Shown here: in pieces, positions 26,711 through 35,163 of the stretch
Position numbering within the stretch: position 1 is the stretch's first letter
How the letters are laid out: each line of letters starts with the position of its first letter
Notes under the pieces: generated by a model
The model's database searches: none
The model's input: only the letters and a program-made list of their open reading frames with translations
Told to the model about the DNA's origin: nothing
Assembly (NCBI RefSeq): GCF_002208135.1
Contig: NZ_CP021646.1
Coordinates: 3,936,001 to 4,000,000 of the forward strand
DNA from: Pseudoalteromonas piscicida
GTDB taxonomy: Bacteria; Pseudomonadota; Gammaproteobacteria; Enterobacterales; Alteromonadaceae
Direction: 5' to 3'
DNA length: 64,000 nt
Program-made: the position numbers and the translations under genes

Positions 26711-27330
26711 TACAGCATCTATTGCAATTTGAGGGCGAGGTACTGCATTTGTACCTAGATGTGAATGCCAATCCGACGATTGGTGTTGGTTTTCATATGC
26801 AAAGTGTTGAGCAATTTTGCCAGTTACCAATGCGGGATAGGCGCTCTAAACGGTCTGCCACCTTGCAACAAAAGCGCGATGAATACCGTAATATTAAGGG
26901 CAAACCCAGCGGCTACAAGGCTTCTTGGTATGCGCAATATACCGAGCTTACCTTGCCACCAAAGGCGTCTAAAAAATACCTTGTAGAGCAAATCAAAGAG
27001 TTTGAACAGTACCTCATTCATTTTCTTGCAAAACAAGAAACTGGCAGCATCCCTTATCAGCTATTACCAACACCCGCTAAGATTGCGCTATTGGATATGG
27101 CTTACAACCTTGGCACCAGTAAGTTATTTTTGGCCTTTCCTAATTTGATTAAAGCCATCAGCGCACAAGATTGGTACCGCGCAAGTACAGAGTGCAGTCG
27201 CCTACATATTAGCCCAGCACGAAACGAAGCCACCAAAATGCTATTCCTTAAATGCTGTAAATACAAGCGCTATCAACTGACTTGGTTAGAAACTTTGGTT
27301 AAAAAGCTAAAGCGTTGGCTAGATACCTAA
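26674..27330 (+). CDS. T4-lysozyme-like (GH24-type) muramidase
   Basis: The 218-residue product has FEGEVLHLYLDVNANPTIGV near its start: E20, D29 and T35 reproduce the 9- and 6-residue spacing of the Glu/Asp/Thr catalytic triad of T4 lysozyme, followed by the usual GVGF. A later segment LLDMAYNLG corresponds to the family's helix. It starts at a TTG, with GAGG about 8 bases upstream, inside the end of the previous gene; no later start would keep E20 with a sensible N-terminus. No signal peptide is visible, so export would need help. It could be phage-derived or a domesticated enzyme; no phage genes surround it. Confidence 0.75.
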   Translation: MFNDTDKFYQRVIQHLLQFEGEVLHLYLDVNANPTIGVGFHMQSVEQFCQLPMRDRRSKRSATLQQKRDEYRNIKGKPSGYKASWYAQYTELTLPPKASKKYLVEQIKEFEQYLIHFLAKQETGSIPYQLLPTPAKIALLDMAYNLGTSKLFLAFPNLIKAISAQDWYRASTECSRLHISPARNEATKMLFLKCCKYKRYQLTWLETLVKKLKRWLDT

Positions 27331-27614
27331 CAAACAATTATAACGATTGGCAAACTGAGTTGTTATCGCCCTATAACAAATAAACATAAAGCACTAATAT
27401 TATTGAATAAATTTTATTTTCTTGGTTTTTGAACTTGTAAGTTATTATGGTAACTTGACTAAGTCGCATCAAGGACATGTTGATTTATTGAGTGGATCTC
27501 TGGCGAATACGGATGGCAGTCATAACTACACCTCTTGTATTTCCAGCAAGACCTCTGTGTCATGATACTCTAGTCGCTACAGATACAGTTATAGTCTGGT
27601 AACAGCCCAAGTTA
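27331..27614. other. Intergenic stretch without a supported gene
   Basis: AT-rich sequence after the lysozyme-like gene. The only open frame is a 29-codon ATG frame at 27513-27602 with a poor ribosome site. I see no terminator, RNA gene or mobile-element end. Confidence 0.5.
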
Positions 27615-27695
27615 ATGGCGGGATTTGTTGCTGCCTTTCTAGTTGGCGCAGCTTTGGGTGGATTAGCGAAGAAGCTTTACATTAAATACGCTTAA
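27615..27695 (+). CDS. Possible 26-residue hydrophobic peptide
   Basis: An ATG frame encodes MAGFVAAFLVGAALGGLAKK plus LYIKYA: a single short Ala/Gly-rich membrane-like helix with a basic C-terminus. No clear ribosome site precedes it. It ends 6 bp before a perfect 10-bp hairpin and 54 bp before the next gene, so it may be a leader peptide, a small membrane protein or chance. Confidence 0.35.
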   Translation: MAGFVAAFLVGAALGGLAKKLYIKYA

Positions 27696-27701
27696 CCTAT
27701 C

Positions 27702-27728
27702 GGTCAGCTCCGTGTTCTGGAGCTGACC
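27702..27728 (+). promoter_or_regulatory. Perfect 10-bp stem-loop upstream of a small membrane-protein gene
   Basis: GGTCAGCTCC, a 7-nt loop and GGAGCTGACC pair perfectly. No T-run follows, so this is not a standard intrinsic terminator. It lies 21 bp before the ATG at 27750 and just upstream of that gene's AGGA ribosome site. An RNA-level control or processing element is possible. Confidence 0.5.
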
Positions 27729-27749
27729 TACTTAGTAGGACACGAAATC

Positions 27750-28037
27750 ATGTTTGAGTTTATTGAGTTTCTGTTACCTGTGTTTTTCGTTTTTATTTAC
27801 TTAGTACTGCAAGAGAGATGGAAGGAAAAGTGCGACTTACCTCTGAAGCAGCATATTTTAATTGTGCTCGCAAAGATAACAATATGCCTAGTTTCTGTTG
27901 TATCACTGGTGTTTATTTTTGGCAGATGGCTTGGTGCTAGTGAAATACAAATGCTACCAATTGTTGCGATCGGATTCGGCTGTGCCTATGGATTAGCCTG
28001 TTATTTACTCGAACCTTTTTACTCTAAGAAAAGCTAA
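27750..28037 (+). CDS. Small membrane protein, unknown function
   Basis: A 95-residue product with three hydrophobic helices (about 3-20, 34-57 and 66-87) and a basic C-terminus (YSKKS). TAGGA lies about 9 bases before the ATG. I do not recognise the family. It is followed 83 bp later by another small membrane-protein gene on the same strand. Confidence 0.6.
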   Translation: MFEFIEFLLPVFFVFIYLVLQERWKEKCDLPLKQHILIVLAKITICLVSVVSLVFIFGRWLGASEIQMLPIVAIGFGCAYGLACYLLEPFYSKKS

Positions 28038-28120
28038 GGCCTGCTACAAACGGGCATAACAGGGGATGTATCAAACATTAGTTCTCAATAAAGCTTTGAA
28101 GAATATAGGAGCTAAACTGA

Positions 28121-28267
28121 ATGAAGTACATTGCATTATTACTATTATTAGCAACTAACCTCTCGTTATATCTTTATAACGGCGTGCCAAATTATATCTT
28201 TGTCTTGCTATTTAGCTGTTTACTTAGCAGTACACTCTATTCTATTTGGAAAAAGCATTCAAATTAG
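28121..28267 (+). CDS. 48-residue membrane protein, unknown function
   Basis: An ATG frame with a good ribosome site (AGGAG at 28107-28111, spacing 9) encodes two hydrophobic segments, KYIALLLLLATNLSLYLY and YIFVLLFSCLLSSTLYSI, separated by NGVPN and ending KKHSN. It is likely a two-helix inner-membrane protein. It ends 5 bp before the convergent thpR stop. I do not recognise the family. Confidence 0.55.
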   Translation: MKYIALLLLLATNLSLYLYNGVPNYIFVLLFSCLLSSTLYSIWKKHSN

Positions 28268-28272
28268 ACATT

Positions 28273-28791
28273 TCAGCTCAGGAAGAAAGACTCGATAGGG
28301 TCGTAGATTAAGCCACGCTCATTGCGGTGAGAGTGATAGAGATGAAATTTCTTTACCGTGAGTGAGAAAGGCGTAATGGGCTTTACAACGCTCGGCTCTG
28401 GCTTACAATTTCTAAATAGCGTGATATGTGGTGAGAACGGATGCGGGTTGTGATAGAGGTCGCATTTTTCTCCAAAAGCACGCAGTGGATTGGCTAAATC
28501 AAGCAAAGCTTGTGGTTTTTGTTCGGGCTTTAAGTAAAAAATACCATTGTGCTGCCAGTAGCCATAGTCACCAAAGGTGAGTGTAAATTTAGGCACCGAT
28601 AGAGCACTCGCAAAATCACAAAGCTCGGCTACTTGTGACTCTTCCACCATAGCAAGAAACGCCAGTGTGAGATGCCAATTACTTGGTTGTGTATTGGCTT
28701 TACTGGCACTCACACTGTCCACCAGCCACTGACCGATATGTGCTCGAGCGTCGTCATCCATGCCAATACCAAAAAATAATCGTTTTTGCAT
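28273..28791 (-). CDS. thpR: RNA 2',3'-cyclic phosphodiesterase
   Basis: A 172-residue 2H phosphoesterase of the LigT/ThpR family. The two catalytic motifs are HLT (H40-T42, in NWHLTLAF) and HIT (H123-T125, in SPHITLFR), with the usual RLFFGI start. It hydrolyses 2',3'-cyclic phosphates on RNA ends, in the cytoplasm. AGGTG five bases upstream supports the start. It lies 20 bp downstream of the HTH gene in the same direction. Confidence 0.9.
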   Translation of the reverse strand: MQKRLFFGIGMDDDARAHIGQWLVDSVSASKANTQPSNWHLTLAFLAMVEESQVAELCDFASALSVPKFTLTFGDYGYWQHNGIFYLKPEQKPQALLDLANPLRAFGEKCDLYHNPHPFSPHITLFRNCKPEPSVVKPITPFSLTVKKFHLYHSHRNERGLIYDPIESFFLS

Positions 28792-28811
28792 CTTACACCT
28801 ATATTGATAAT

Positions 28812-29534
28812 CTAAGGTTTAACTAGCCGCTTACCTACTAAAGTTAGCATAACCCCAGCAGAGAGACACAATAAGCCAACAAATTGCAGCCATGCATTTT
28901 CCGCTCGCTCACTAAATTTAGGGCCTTGAAAACGATAATGCCTTCTACCCTCGGTTACCGATTCGGTATAAGCGCTCCCTTTATAGTCTGAAAAAAATAC
29001 CGTTTTTTTGTCTAAACGTTTCGCCATGGCAAGCTTAACTTGCTCCACAAATTCAATATCGCTATTCCTACTATGAGGGACAAGGAGAAAACGCCACTTT
29101 CTATATAGCTCGACGGGCTCACCGGCTTGCAATACACCCTGAGATTCATATTCGAACAGTTTTTCACTAAAAAATATCTGTTTGTAGCCACTCCAAAATA
29201 ACCCGACACCGAGAGACACTAGCAAAATAGCTAGTATTGCCAAGTGTTTATATTGCTTTTGCTTTGATTGTTGATGTTGCTTATACCAATATTCGATGTC
29301 TGGTATTTGGCTTAACTCCTCACGCTTTCCTTGTGTTGCAAGGGTTTGCATACATTCATCTAAGGATAAACTCAGCGCTGTCAGTAACTTTCTAAATACC
29401 TCGTTAGAAGGCACGGATTTGTCGTTTTCTAGTTTAGATAAATAGCTTTGCTCAACACACATTTGCTCAGCTAGCTGGGGTTGACTTAAGCCTTTCTGTG
29501 TGCGGATCTGTTTAATAAAGTGTCCTAATGTCAT
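28812..29534 (-). CDS. XRE-type HTH protein with two membrane helices
   Basis: About 240 residues. An N-terminal Xre/Cro helix-turn-helix (LGHFIKQIRTQKGLSQPQLA, then YLSKLENDKSVPSNE) is followed by a basic linker, a helix (about 97-117, LAILAILLVSLGVGLFW), an extracytoplasmic domain of about 100 residues and a C-terminal helix (FVGLLCLSAGVMLTLVG). An ATG at 29543 is possible, but GAGG abuts it directly, whereas it lies 9 bases from the ATG at 29534. The shorter form is therefore preferred. It is probably a membrane-tethered transcription factor that senses an envelope signal; its targets are unknown. Confidence 0.8.
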   Translation of the reverse strand: MTLGHFIKQIRTQKGLSQPQLAEQMCVEQSYLSKLENDKSVPSNEVFRKLLTALSLSLDECMQTLATQGKREELSQIPDIEYWYKQHQQSKQKQYKHLAILAILLVSLGVGLFWSGYKQIFFSEKLFEYESQGVLQAGEPVELYRKWRFLLVPHSRNSDIEFVEQVKLAMAKRLDKKTVFFSDYKGSAYTESVTEGRRHYRFQGPKFSERAENAWLQFVGLLCLSAGVMLTLVGKRLVKP

Positions 29535-29705
29535 CACGGTCATCCTCGTTTATTGTTGTTGCGACCCGGCACATTCTTGGCAATTCCTTGATAAATACCA
29601 AGTTGAATATTTAGGAATATGCATGAATATCATAGCATTACGAAATATTCACGGTTTGAATTGAAGTTTTGATTAAAACGTATAATAAACAAGCCCACGT
29701 TCAGA

Positions 29706-30572
29706 TCAATACAATGCCTTTTGGTGCAGCCGTGCGCGAAACTCACTGGGCGTACACGCCTTCAACGCATGAAAACGACGATTAAAGTTAGAAATATTAT
29801 TAAAACCACATTGATCCGATATCACACTAATGGGAGAGGCAGAGCTAATTAATAATTTACAGGCCTTGGCAATACGCAGCTGATTGATAAATTCCGTCAC
29901 AGTACGCTCCGTGCGCTTTTTAAAGAAACGGTGAAAGTGATTGGTGCTCATATGCACTTGTTGTGCAAGCTCATCGGCGCTTAATTTGTCGGTGTAATTA
30001 TCATAGATATAGGCAATAACCCGGTCGAACTTATCTTTCGCGGGGTCATGGCGGGCGTCAAAGCGAAAGCCGCTACTGGCAAGATGTTGATAGTTTGATG
30101 TCGTCATCCGCGTTAACATTTCTAGCAAAAGCACAAAGCGCATTAACGGTTCAGCATCCGCGATTTGCTCAAACCACTTTTTCGCTTGCCTTGCGACTTC
30201 CACAGGAAATTTGACGCCACGGCGCGCTGCATTTAACAATTCAGATAAGCCATGCAATTCAGGATGCTGAGCCACTAAAGACTCCAACCAGTGCGCGGGT
30301 ATTTGTGCAACGTGGACAACGTGAGCGGAGTGATCCGGGTTCGGTTTTGACTGCCAAGTATGTGGTAAGTCAGGGCCTAGGATAACCAAATCTAAGTCTT
30401 CGTAAGGGGCGATATGATCACCCACATGACATACACCGACACTGTTGAGCGTCAAACAGATTTCATATTCCGGATGATAGTGCCAATTAAAGGGAATTTC
30501 GGGTAACTGATACAGGCAATAACGCCATGAACACCCAGGAGATGGCAGTACTTTCTCGTACATCGCTCGCAT
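29706..30572 (-). CDS. AraC-family regulator with cupin sensor domain
   Basis: A 288-residue protein. The N-terminal cupin (about 20-90) has WHYHPEYEICLTLNSVG and a second half GPDLPHTWQS; the C-terminal AraC DNA-binding domain (about 185-285) has two helix-turn-helix units with LAQQVHMSTNHFHRFFKK and CGFNNISNFNRRFHALKACT. AAGGA seven bases before the ATG supports the start. It is divergent from the TonB-receptor operon (272-bp gap) and is the obvious candidate regulator of the GlcNAc/chitobiose locus, with a sugar as likely effector. I could not assign operators or -35/-10 boxes in the gap with confidence. Confidence 0.87.
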   Translation of the reverse strand: MRAMYEKVLPSPGCSWRYCLYQLPEIPFNWHYHPEYEICLTLNSVGVCHVGDHIAPYEDLDLVILGPDLPHTWQSKPNPDHSAHVVHVAQIPAHWLESLVAQHPELHGLSELLNAARRGVKFPVEVARQAKKWFEQIADAEPLMRFVLLLEMLTRMTTSNYQHLASSGFRFDARHDPAKDKFDRVIAYIYDNYTDKLSADELAQQVHMSTNHFHRFFKKRTERTVTEFINQLRIAKACKLLISSASPISVISDQCGFNNISNFNRRFHALKACTPSEFRARLHQKALY

Positions 30573-30844
30573 AGCAATTTCCTTTTACATTAATAAACTT
30601 ATTTAAAATCGGTATGTTATAAACTTTAAAACAACCACTCGTTACACCCTTTTGCACATCATGCAAATTCAATCACTCAACAATACTAATCTATCGAAAT
30701 ATAGCGATTGCTTAGAGTGCAGTGAAGTATTTTTGTCAAATTACTCTCATTTAAGCGTGAAAAGTATCATTAGTAGATAGAAATATACCGCTTAAAAAAC
30801 ACTCAAGGCGATACCCTAGCTTCTGCCAACAACAAATAGGAACA

Positions 30845-33511
30845 ATGGGCAGAACAATGAAAACAACTAAGTTGAAGCAATTTAAATTGAATAAACTTGC
30901 CGCCATCGTGACAGCAAGTACCTTATCACCCCTTTTACTCACCGCTGCACCATCAGCATTAGCCGAAGAACAAAGCGCAACAGAAAAAGTCGAAGTAATT
31001 GAAGTAAGAGGCATTCGCCGCTCGCTTGAAGCTTCAATGAACACCAAGCGCTTTGCAGATGGTATTGTTGATGCTATCACCTCGGAAGATATTGGTAAGT
31101 TTCCCGACAAAAACATTGGGGATGCGCTACAGCGTATTTCAGGGGTCACAGTCGACCGCAAATATGGTGAAGTAAGCGGTGTTACTATCCGTGGTACAGC
31201 GCCCGAGCAATCGCGTATTTTATTAAATGGCCAATCCGTTGCCAGTACCGAATGGTATGATTTGGGTCCATCGACACGTACTTTTAACATGGAGCTGTTA
31301 TCTGCAGAGCAAGTTTCGGCAGTGAACGTCTACAAAACACCTGAAGCAAACATTGAAGAAGGTGCACTGGGTGGTACGGTGAATCTTGTCACACGTAAAC
31401 CACTGGACTTAGAGGCACACACTTACATGGTGTCGGCAGAAATGGGCCGCTCTACCTTGTATGATGAAAATGATTTAAGCGGCTCATTTTTAGGTAGCTG
31501 GAAAAGTGATGATGAAAAGTTTGGGGTACTCGCAGCATACTCTATTGAAAACTTGACTTCAGGCCGTCACGTTATTGAGTCCATTGGTGGCTACTATGAA
31601 TATTTTGCAGCGAATCAAGATACGGGACAAGCATCTACAGTGGGCGCTTGGGCTATCGGCTCGCAAGCATTCAGAGCTGAGCGCGAGCGCACCAGCGCGC
31701 AACTTACAGCACAATTTGCACCAAGCGATAACACCGAATTTGCGGTAGACTACTTTCGTTTTGAGTTTGACAATCCACATGTAAACCATAACTTCCTTAC
31801 CGTAAGTGCCCGTGGTGCAGGTGCTGTTGATGTACAAAACAACGCAGCGGGAGGTACACAGCGTGCGCGTATTTTGCCAGCTTACGCGAACATTATATAC
31901 AACCCCACTGTTCGTAACGCCGTAAACATGGAAGTCGATGCCTTAAACTTCAGTGGTAAATACGTCGGTGAAACTTTCGAGATTAGCGGTGTTATTGGTC
32001 GCTCAACATCTGATGGTGGTACACAGTTTGGTTCCTCAAGTTGGTGGATCCCGGCAACCGATGAGGGTGACAAAATTGGCGATCCTGCCTTCCCTAACGG
32101 TCAAAATAGTACTGACGGCGGCTTTACTTACGATGCCACAGGCCCTTATCAAATTTGGTTTGATTCGTTAGACCCAACCGATGCCTCACAGCTCAAATTT
32201 GCTCAGGAATCAAACTTCCAAACCACGGTTCAAGAGCATGAAGTGAGTTATGCACAAGTCGATATCAAGTGGATGCTAGAGCATGATTACTTCAAGAACA
32301 TCAAAGCGGGTGTGAAAGTTAATAAAAACGAATTTGCACGTATCGCAATACAAAGAAACCCAGCGGATGTTGTCGGTTTTGTCCCTGATGGTAATAGCTT
32401 AGCTAACTGGAGTGATGGTATTTTTACCAATCTTCATTCGCAAACGGGCGGACATATTCTCAACTCATACGCCAAGCTCGATGAAGATAAGTGGTGGGAT
32501 TTTATCACTGGCAAGTATGAGGCGGGTGAATTAATCGAGCAGCAAGACCTTGGTAAAACCTACAATGTCGAAGAAGATATGCTCGCTATCTATGTACAAA
32601 GTGACTTCAGCGGTGAAAACTTCCGCGGTAATATCGGCTTACGCTATGTGGATACAGAACAACAGTCCAGCGGCTATGTTGATAACACGGTGTTCGATGA
32701 AACGGTTGACTACGACAACTGGTTACCAAGTATCAACTTCGCTTATGACTATAGCGACGATATTATTATCCGTGCGGCCGCCTCTAGCGTTATGTCTCGA
32801 GTCAATTATAACGACTTAAAGCCAGGTCTGGCGATTGATGCCAACTTTGGTTCTGCTACCGGCGGTAACCCGAACCTTAAACCATACGAAGCAGATCAAG
32901 CAGATATTGGCATCGAATATTACTTTACCGAAGCATCTTTGTTCTCAGCAGCCGCTTTTGTGAAGAAAATTGACAACGTTGTCTTTTCTACTGAAGCCAT
33001 TGAATATGTAGACGGATGCGGAACCGACCCCTCTAAATATGATCAATGCCGAGTCACACGGCCGCGTAGTAACGGCGATGGCGATGTAATGGGCATTGAG
33101 TTACAGCTTCAGCATAGTTTTGATAATGGCTTTGGCTTTATTACTAACTACACCTATGTAGATAGTGAAACCACCACTCCTGAAAACACCAAAGAAATGG
33201 TGCCAGGTGTTTCTGAAAACTCATTCAATGGTTCACTGTTTTTCGAAAATGAACAATTTAGTGCACGTATTGCCTACAACTGGCGTAGTGAATGGATTGG
33301 CGTCGGTGCAGCGCAAGCGGTGCGCAACGATAGCTACCAACAATGGGATGCATCTTTGGTGTGGCATGCGATGGAAAATCTGGATGTCAGCTTAGAGGGT
33401 GTAAACCTGACCAACGAGGTTATTCAATCTTACGACACCAACTACAACTTAACGCAGAACACCATTGAATTTGGTACGCGTTATTACCTTGGCGTCAGCT
33501 ATAAGTTCTAA
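30845..33511 (+). CDS. TonB-dependent receptor, probably for chito-oligosaccharides
   Basis: An 888-residue outer-membrane receptor. A signal peptide ending in PSALAEE is followed by a TonB-box-like VEVIEVRGIRRSLEAS, the plug (FPDKNIGDALQRISGVTVDR, VTIRGTAPEQSRILLNGQ) and a long barrel ending YYLGVSYKF with terminal Phe. The RGIRRSLE start is characteristic of sugar-uptake receptors in Alteromonadales and Caulobacter. ATGs at 30845 and 30857 are both possible; AGGAA is 4 nt from the first. The downstream NagP-like, ROK and GH20 genes point to GlcNAc-containing oligosaccharides as substrate; that is inference from context. Confidence 0.9.
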   Translation: MGRTMKTTKLKQFKLNKLAAIVTASTLSPLLLTAAPSALAEEQSATEKVEVIEVRGIRRSLEASMNTKRFADGIVDAITSEDIGKFPDKNIGDALQRISGVTVDRKYGEVSGVTIRGTAPEQSRILLNGQSVASTEWYDLGPSTRTFNMELLSAEQVSAVNVYKTPEANIEEGALGGTVNLVTRKPLDLEAHTYMVSAEMGRSTLYDENDLSGSFLGSWKSDDEKFGVLAAYSIENLTSGRHVIESIGGYYEYFAANQDTGQASTVGAWAIGSQAFRAERERTSAQLTAQFAPSDNTEFAVDYFRFEFDNPHVNHNFLTVSARGAGAVDVQNNAAGGTQRARILPAYANIIYNPTVRNAVNMEVDALNFSGKYVGETFEISGVIGRSTSDGGTQFGSSSWWIPATDEGDKIGDPAFPNGQNSTDGGFTYDATGPYQIWFDSLDPTDASQLKFAQESNFQTTVQEHEVSYAQVDIKWMLEHDYFKNIKAGVKVNKNEFARIAIQRNPADVVGFVPDGNSLANWSDGIFTNLHSQTGGHILNSYAKLDEDKWWDFITGKYEAGELIEQQDLGKTYNVEEDMLAIYVQSDFSGENFRGNIGLRYVDTEQQSSGYVDNTVFDETVDYDNWLPSINFAYDYSDDIIIRAAASSVMSRVNYNDLKPGLAIDANFGSATGGNPNLKPYEADQADIGIEYYFTEASLFSAAAFVKKIDNVVFSTEAIEYVDGCGTDPSKYDQCRVTRPRSNGDGDVMGIELQLQHSFDNGFGFITNYTYVDSETTTPENTKEMVPGVSENSFNGSLFFENEQFSARIAYNWRSEWIGVGAAQAVRNDSYQQWDASLVWHAMENLDVSLEGVNLTNEVIQSYDTNYNLTQNTIEFGTRYYLGVSYKF

Positions 33512-33519
33512 CCTCGGAG

Positions 33520-33541
33520 CCCCAGTTGCTTGTGGCTGGGG
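33520..33541 (+). promoter_or_regulatory. Stem-loop between receptor and halogenase genes
   Basis: CCCCAG and CTGGGG pair around a 10-nt loop, starting 9 bp after the receptor stop, with no T-run. It lies just before the preferred ATG of the next gene (33552). It may stabilise the receptor mRNA or partly attenuate downstream expression, as expected where a receptor is needed in excess over its cytoplasmic partners. Confidence 0.45.
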
Positions 33542-33551
33542 TCATTTGCCT

Positions 33552-35057
33552 ATGAAAACTCATTTGCCTATAAAAACAATACAGTCACTCACCATCCTTG
33601 GTGGCGGTACCGCAGGTTGGATGTGCGCAGCCTACCTTGCTAAGCATCAACCCAATTTATCAATTACGGTGATTGAGTCATCAAGTATTGGCAGAATTGG
33701 CGTTGGCGAAGGCTCAACGCCACATTTGCAGCCTTTTATGCAAAGCCTTGGTGCAAAAGAGCACGATTGGATGCCCACGTGCCAAGCAAGCTATAAAACC
33801 GGGATCTATTTTGATAACTGGAATGGCGACAATGGCAGCTATTTTCATCCCTTCTTCTCTGAAATGGATGCAAAAACGGCGGAAGTCTACTTTGTCAACG
33901 CCAACGCCAGACGTCGTGGTAGCAAATATATAGATAAGCCCGAACATTACTTCTTAGCCGCAGTACTTGCCGACAAGCAACAAGCACCACTGCCACAGCG
34001 TCCATTACCAAGGACGCTTGAGTACGGCTATCACTTTGATGCGCAAAAACTTGCGGATTGGTTAAGGGCATTTAGCCTAGCGCGAGGCGTAAAACATATT
34101 CAAAGTACGGTGAGTAGCGTACAGCATCATGCCAAAGAAATTATTGCACTGACACTTGAGTCGGGTGAGCAGGTGAAAAGCGACTTTTACGTCGACGCTT
34201 CAGGGTTTAACGCCCTGTTGATAGAGAAAACGCTCGAAGTGCCCTTTATTTCGTTTGCAGATCAGTTACTCAATGATTCAGCTGTCGCGATTGCGGGCGA
34301 TAGAATAAACCCACTACCTTCGAGCACTTCTGCTATCGCGATGCCGTGCGGCTGGCGCTGGCAGATCCCGCTACAAGGCAGAGCTGGACATGGTTACGTA
34401 TACAGCAGCGCACATGCTACCCCCAAAGAGGCTGAGGCTCAACTGCGTCAAGCCGCGCAACTTGATAAAGGGCAAGCCAAACACCTCACCATGAAAGTGG
34501 GCATGATGGCACGCAGCGTTGAAGGCAATGTGTTTGCTATTGGTCTCGCGCAGAGCTTTATTGAACCACTCGAAGCCACCGCGCTGATGGTCACAGGTTA
34601 TAGCATTGAGTTATTGAATAGACTGCTTTCGCAACAACTTGAGGCACAAGCCATCAATCAACAACTGTCAGATCTGGTGCTCGGTATTAAAGAGTATGTA
34701 CTGGCACATTACGCCACCAGCAAGCGCGCAGATACGCAGTATTGGCAAGATGCGCAAATCGCTGCGCTGAGCTTAAGCGAGCTCGATGAGCTGCTCACAC
34801 ACTGGCGTAGCGGTGGTGATTTTGATGCTTGGCTCAACCAACACAGAAAGCACTCCCCCTATATTCGTCCAAGTTGGTATTGCTTACTTGGCGGCATGGA
34901 TCATCGCGATAGCACCTGCCAAATGCCCTTTGATCAAGCGCCACAGCATATTGAACAGGCGGCCAAGGCCTATCTTACGAAGCTTAGTGATGAGCATTTT
35001 ACTGCCCATACAACTGCACTGGAACAATTACAGCGAGTACAAGCATTCCGTGCATAA
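33552..35057 (+). CDS. Tryptophan-halogenase-family flavoprotein in a sugar locus
   Basis: About 501 residues. The FAD motif is ILGGGTAGWMCAAYLAK, then GVGEGSTPHL, ASYKTGIYFDNW with a lysine at about 82 (compare the catalytic K79 of PrnA), and WRWQIPLQGRAGHGYVYS containing the WxWxIP signature of flavin-dependent halogenases. The frame opens upstream at 33465 inside the receptor gene, but that extension is frame-shadow sequence; the ATG at 33552 with GGGG about 10 bases upstream is preferred. Such genes beside TonB receptors are common in this group and their reaction is unproven. No flavin reductase is adjacent. Confidence 0.87.
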   Translation: MKTHLPIKTIQSLTILGGGTAGWMCAAYLAKHQPNLSITVIESSSIGRIGVGEGSTPHLQPFMQSLGAKEHDWMPTCQASYKTGIYFDNWNGDNGSYFHPFFSEMDAKTAEVYFVNANARRRGSKYIDKPEHYFLAAVLADKQQAPLPQRPLPRTLEYGYHFDAQKLADWLRAFSLARGVKHIQSTVSSVQHHAKEIIALTLESGEQVKSDFYVDASGFNALLIEKTLEVPFISFADQLLNDSAVAIAGDRINPLPSSTSAIAMPCGWRWQIPLQGRAGHGYVYSSAHATPKEAEAQLRQAAQLDKGQAKHLTMKVGMMARSVEGNVFAIGLAQSFIEPLEATALMVTGYSIELLNRLLSQQLEAQAINQQLSDLVLGIKEYVLAHYATSKRADTQYWQDAQIAALSLSELDELLTHWRSGGDFDAWLNQHRKHSPYIRPSWYCLLGGMDHRDSTCQMPFDQAPQHIEQAAKAYLTKLSDEHFTAHTTALEQLQRVQAFRA

Positions 35058-35064
35058 CCCCATT

Positions 35065-35138
35065 GCGGGTGGTGGTGAGATTCCCCTTGATCTTTTTGTT
35101 TGTCTGCCCACAAGCGAGATCGCCACGCCATCACCCGC
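35065..35138 (+). promoter_or_regulatory. Long-range inverted repeat between halogenase and permease genes
   Basis: GCGGGTGGTGG (35065-35075) and CCATCACCCGC (35128-35138) can form a 10-of-11-bp stem with one G-T pair, closing a loop of about 52 nt. It sits within the 106-bp gap of the operon, before the AAGGTGG ribosome site of the permease. This may be an mRNA-processing or stability element; it is low-confidence. Confidence 0.3.
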
Positions 35139-35163
35139 TATCTAATGAAGGTGGAAATACAAC

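Noticed and set aside
26674..27330. Part of a prophage
   Set aside because: Only the lysozyme-like gene suggests phage; no integrase, capsid, terminase or holin was seen around it.
33465..33551. N-terminal extension of the halogenase gene
   Set aside because: It overlaps the receptor gene and the stem-loop; FAD-binding homology starts only after the ATG at 33552.
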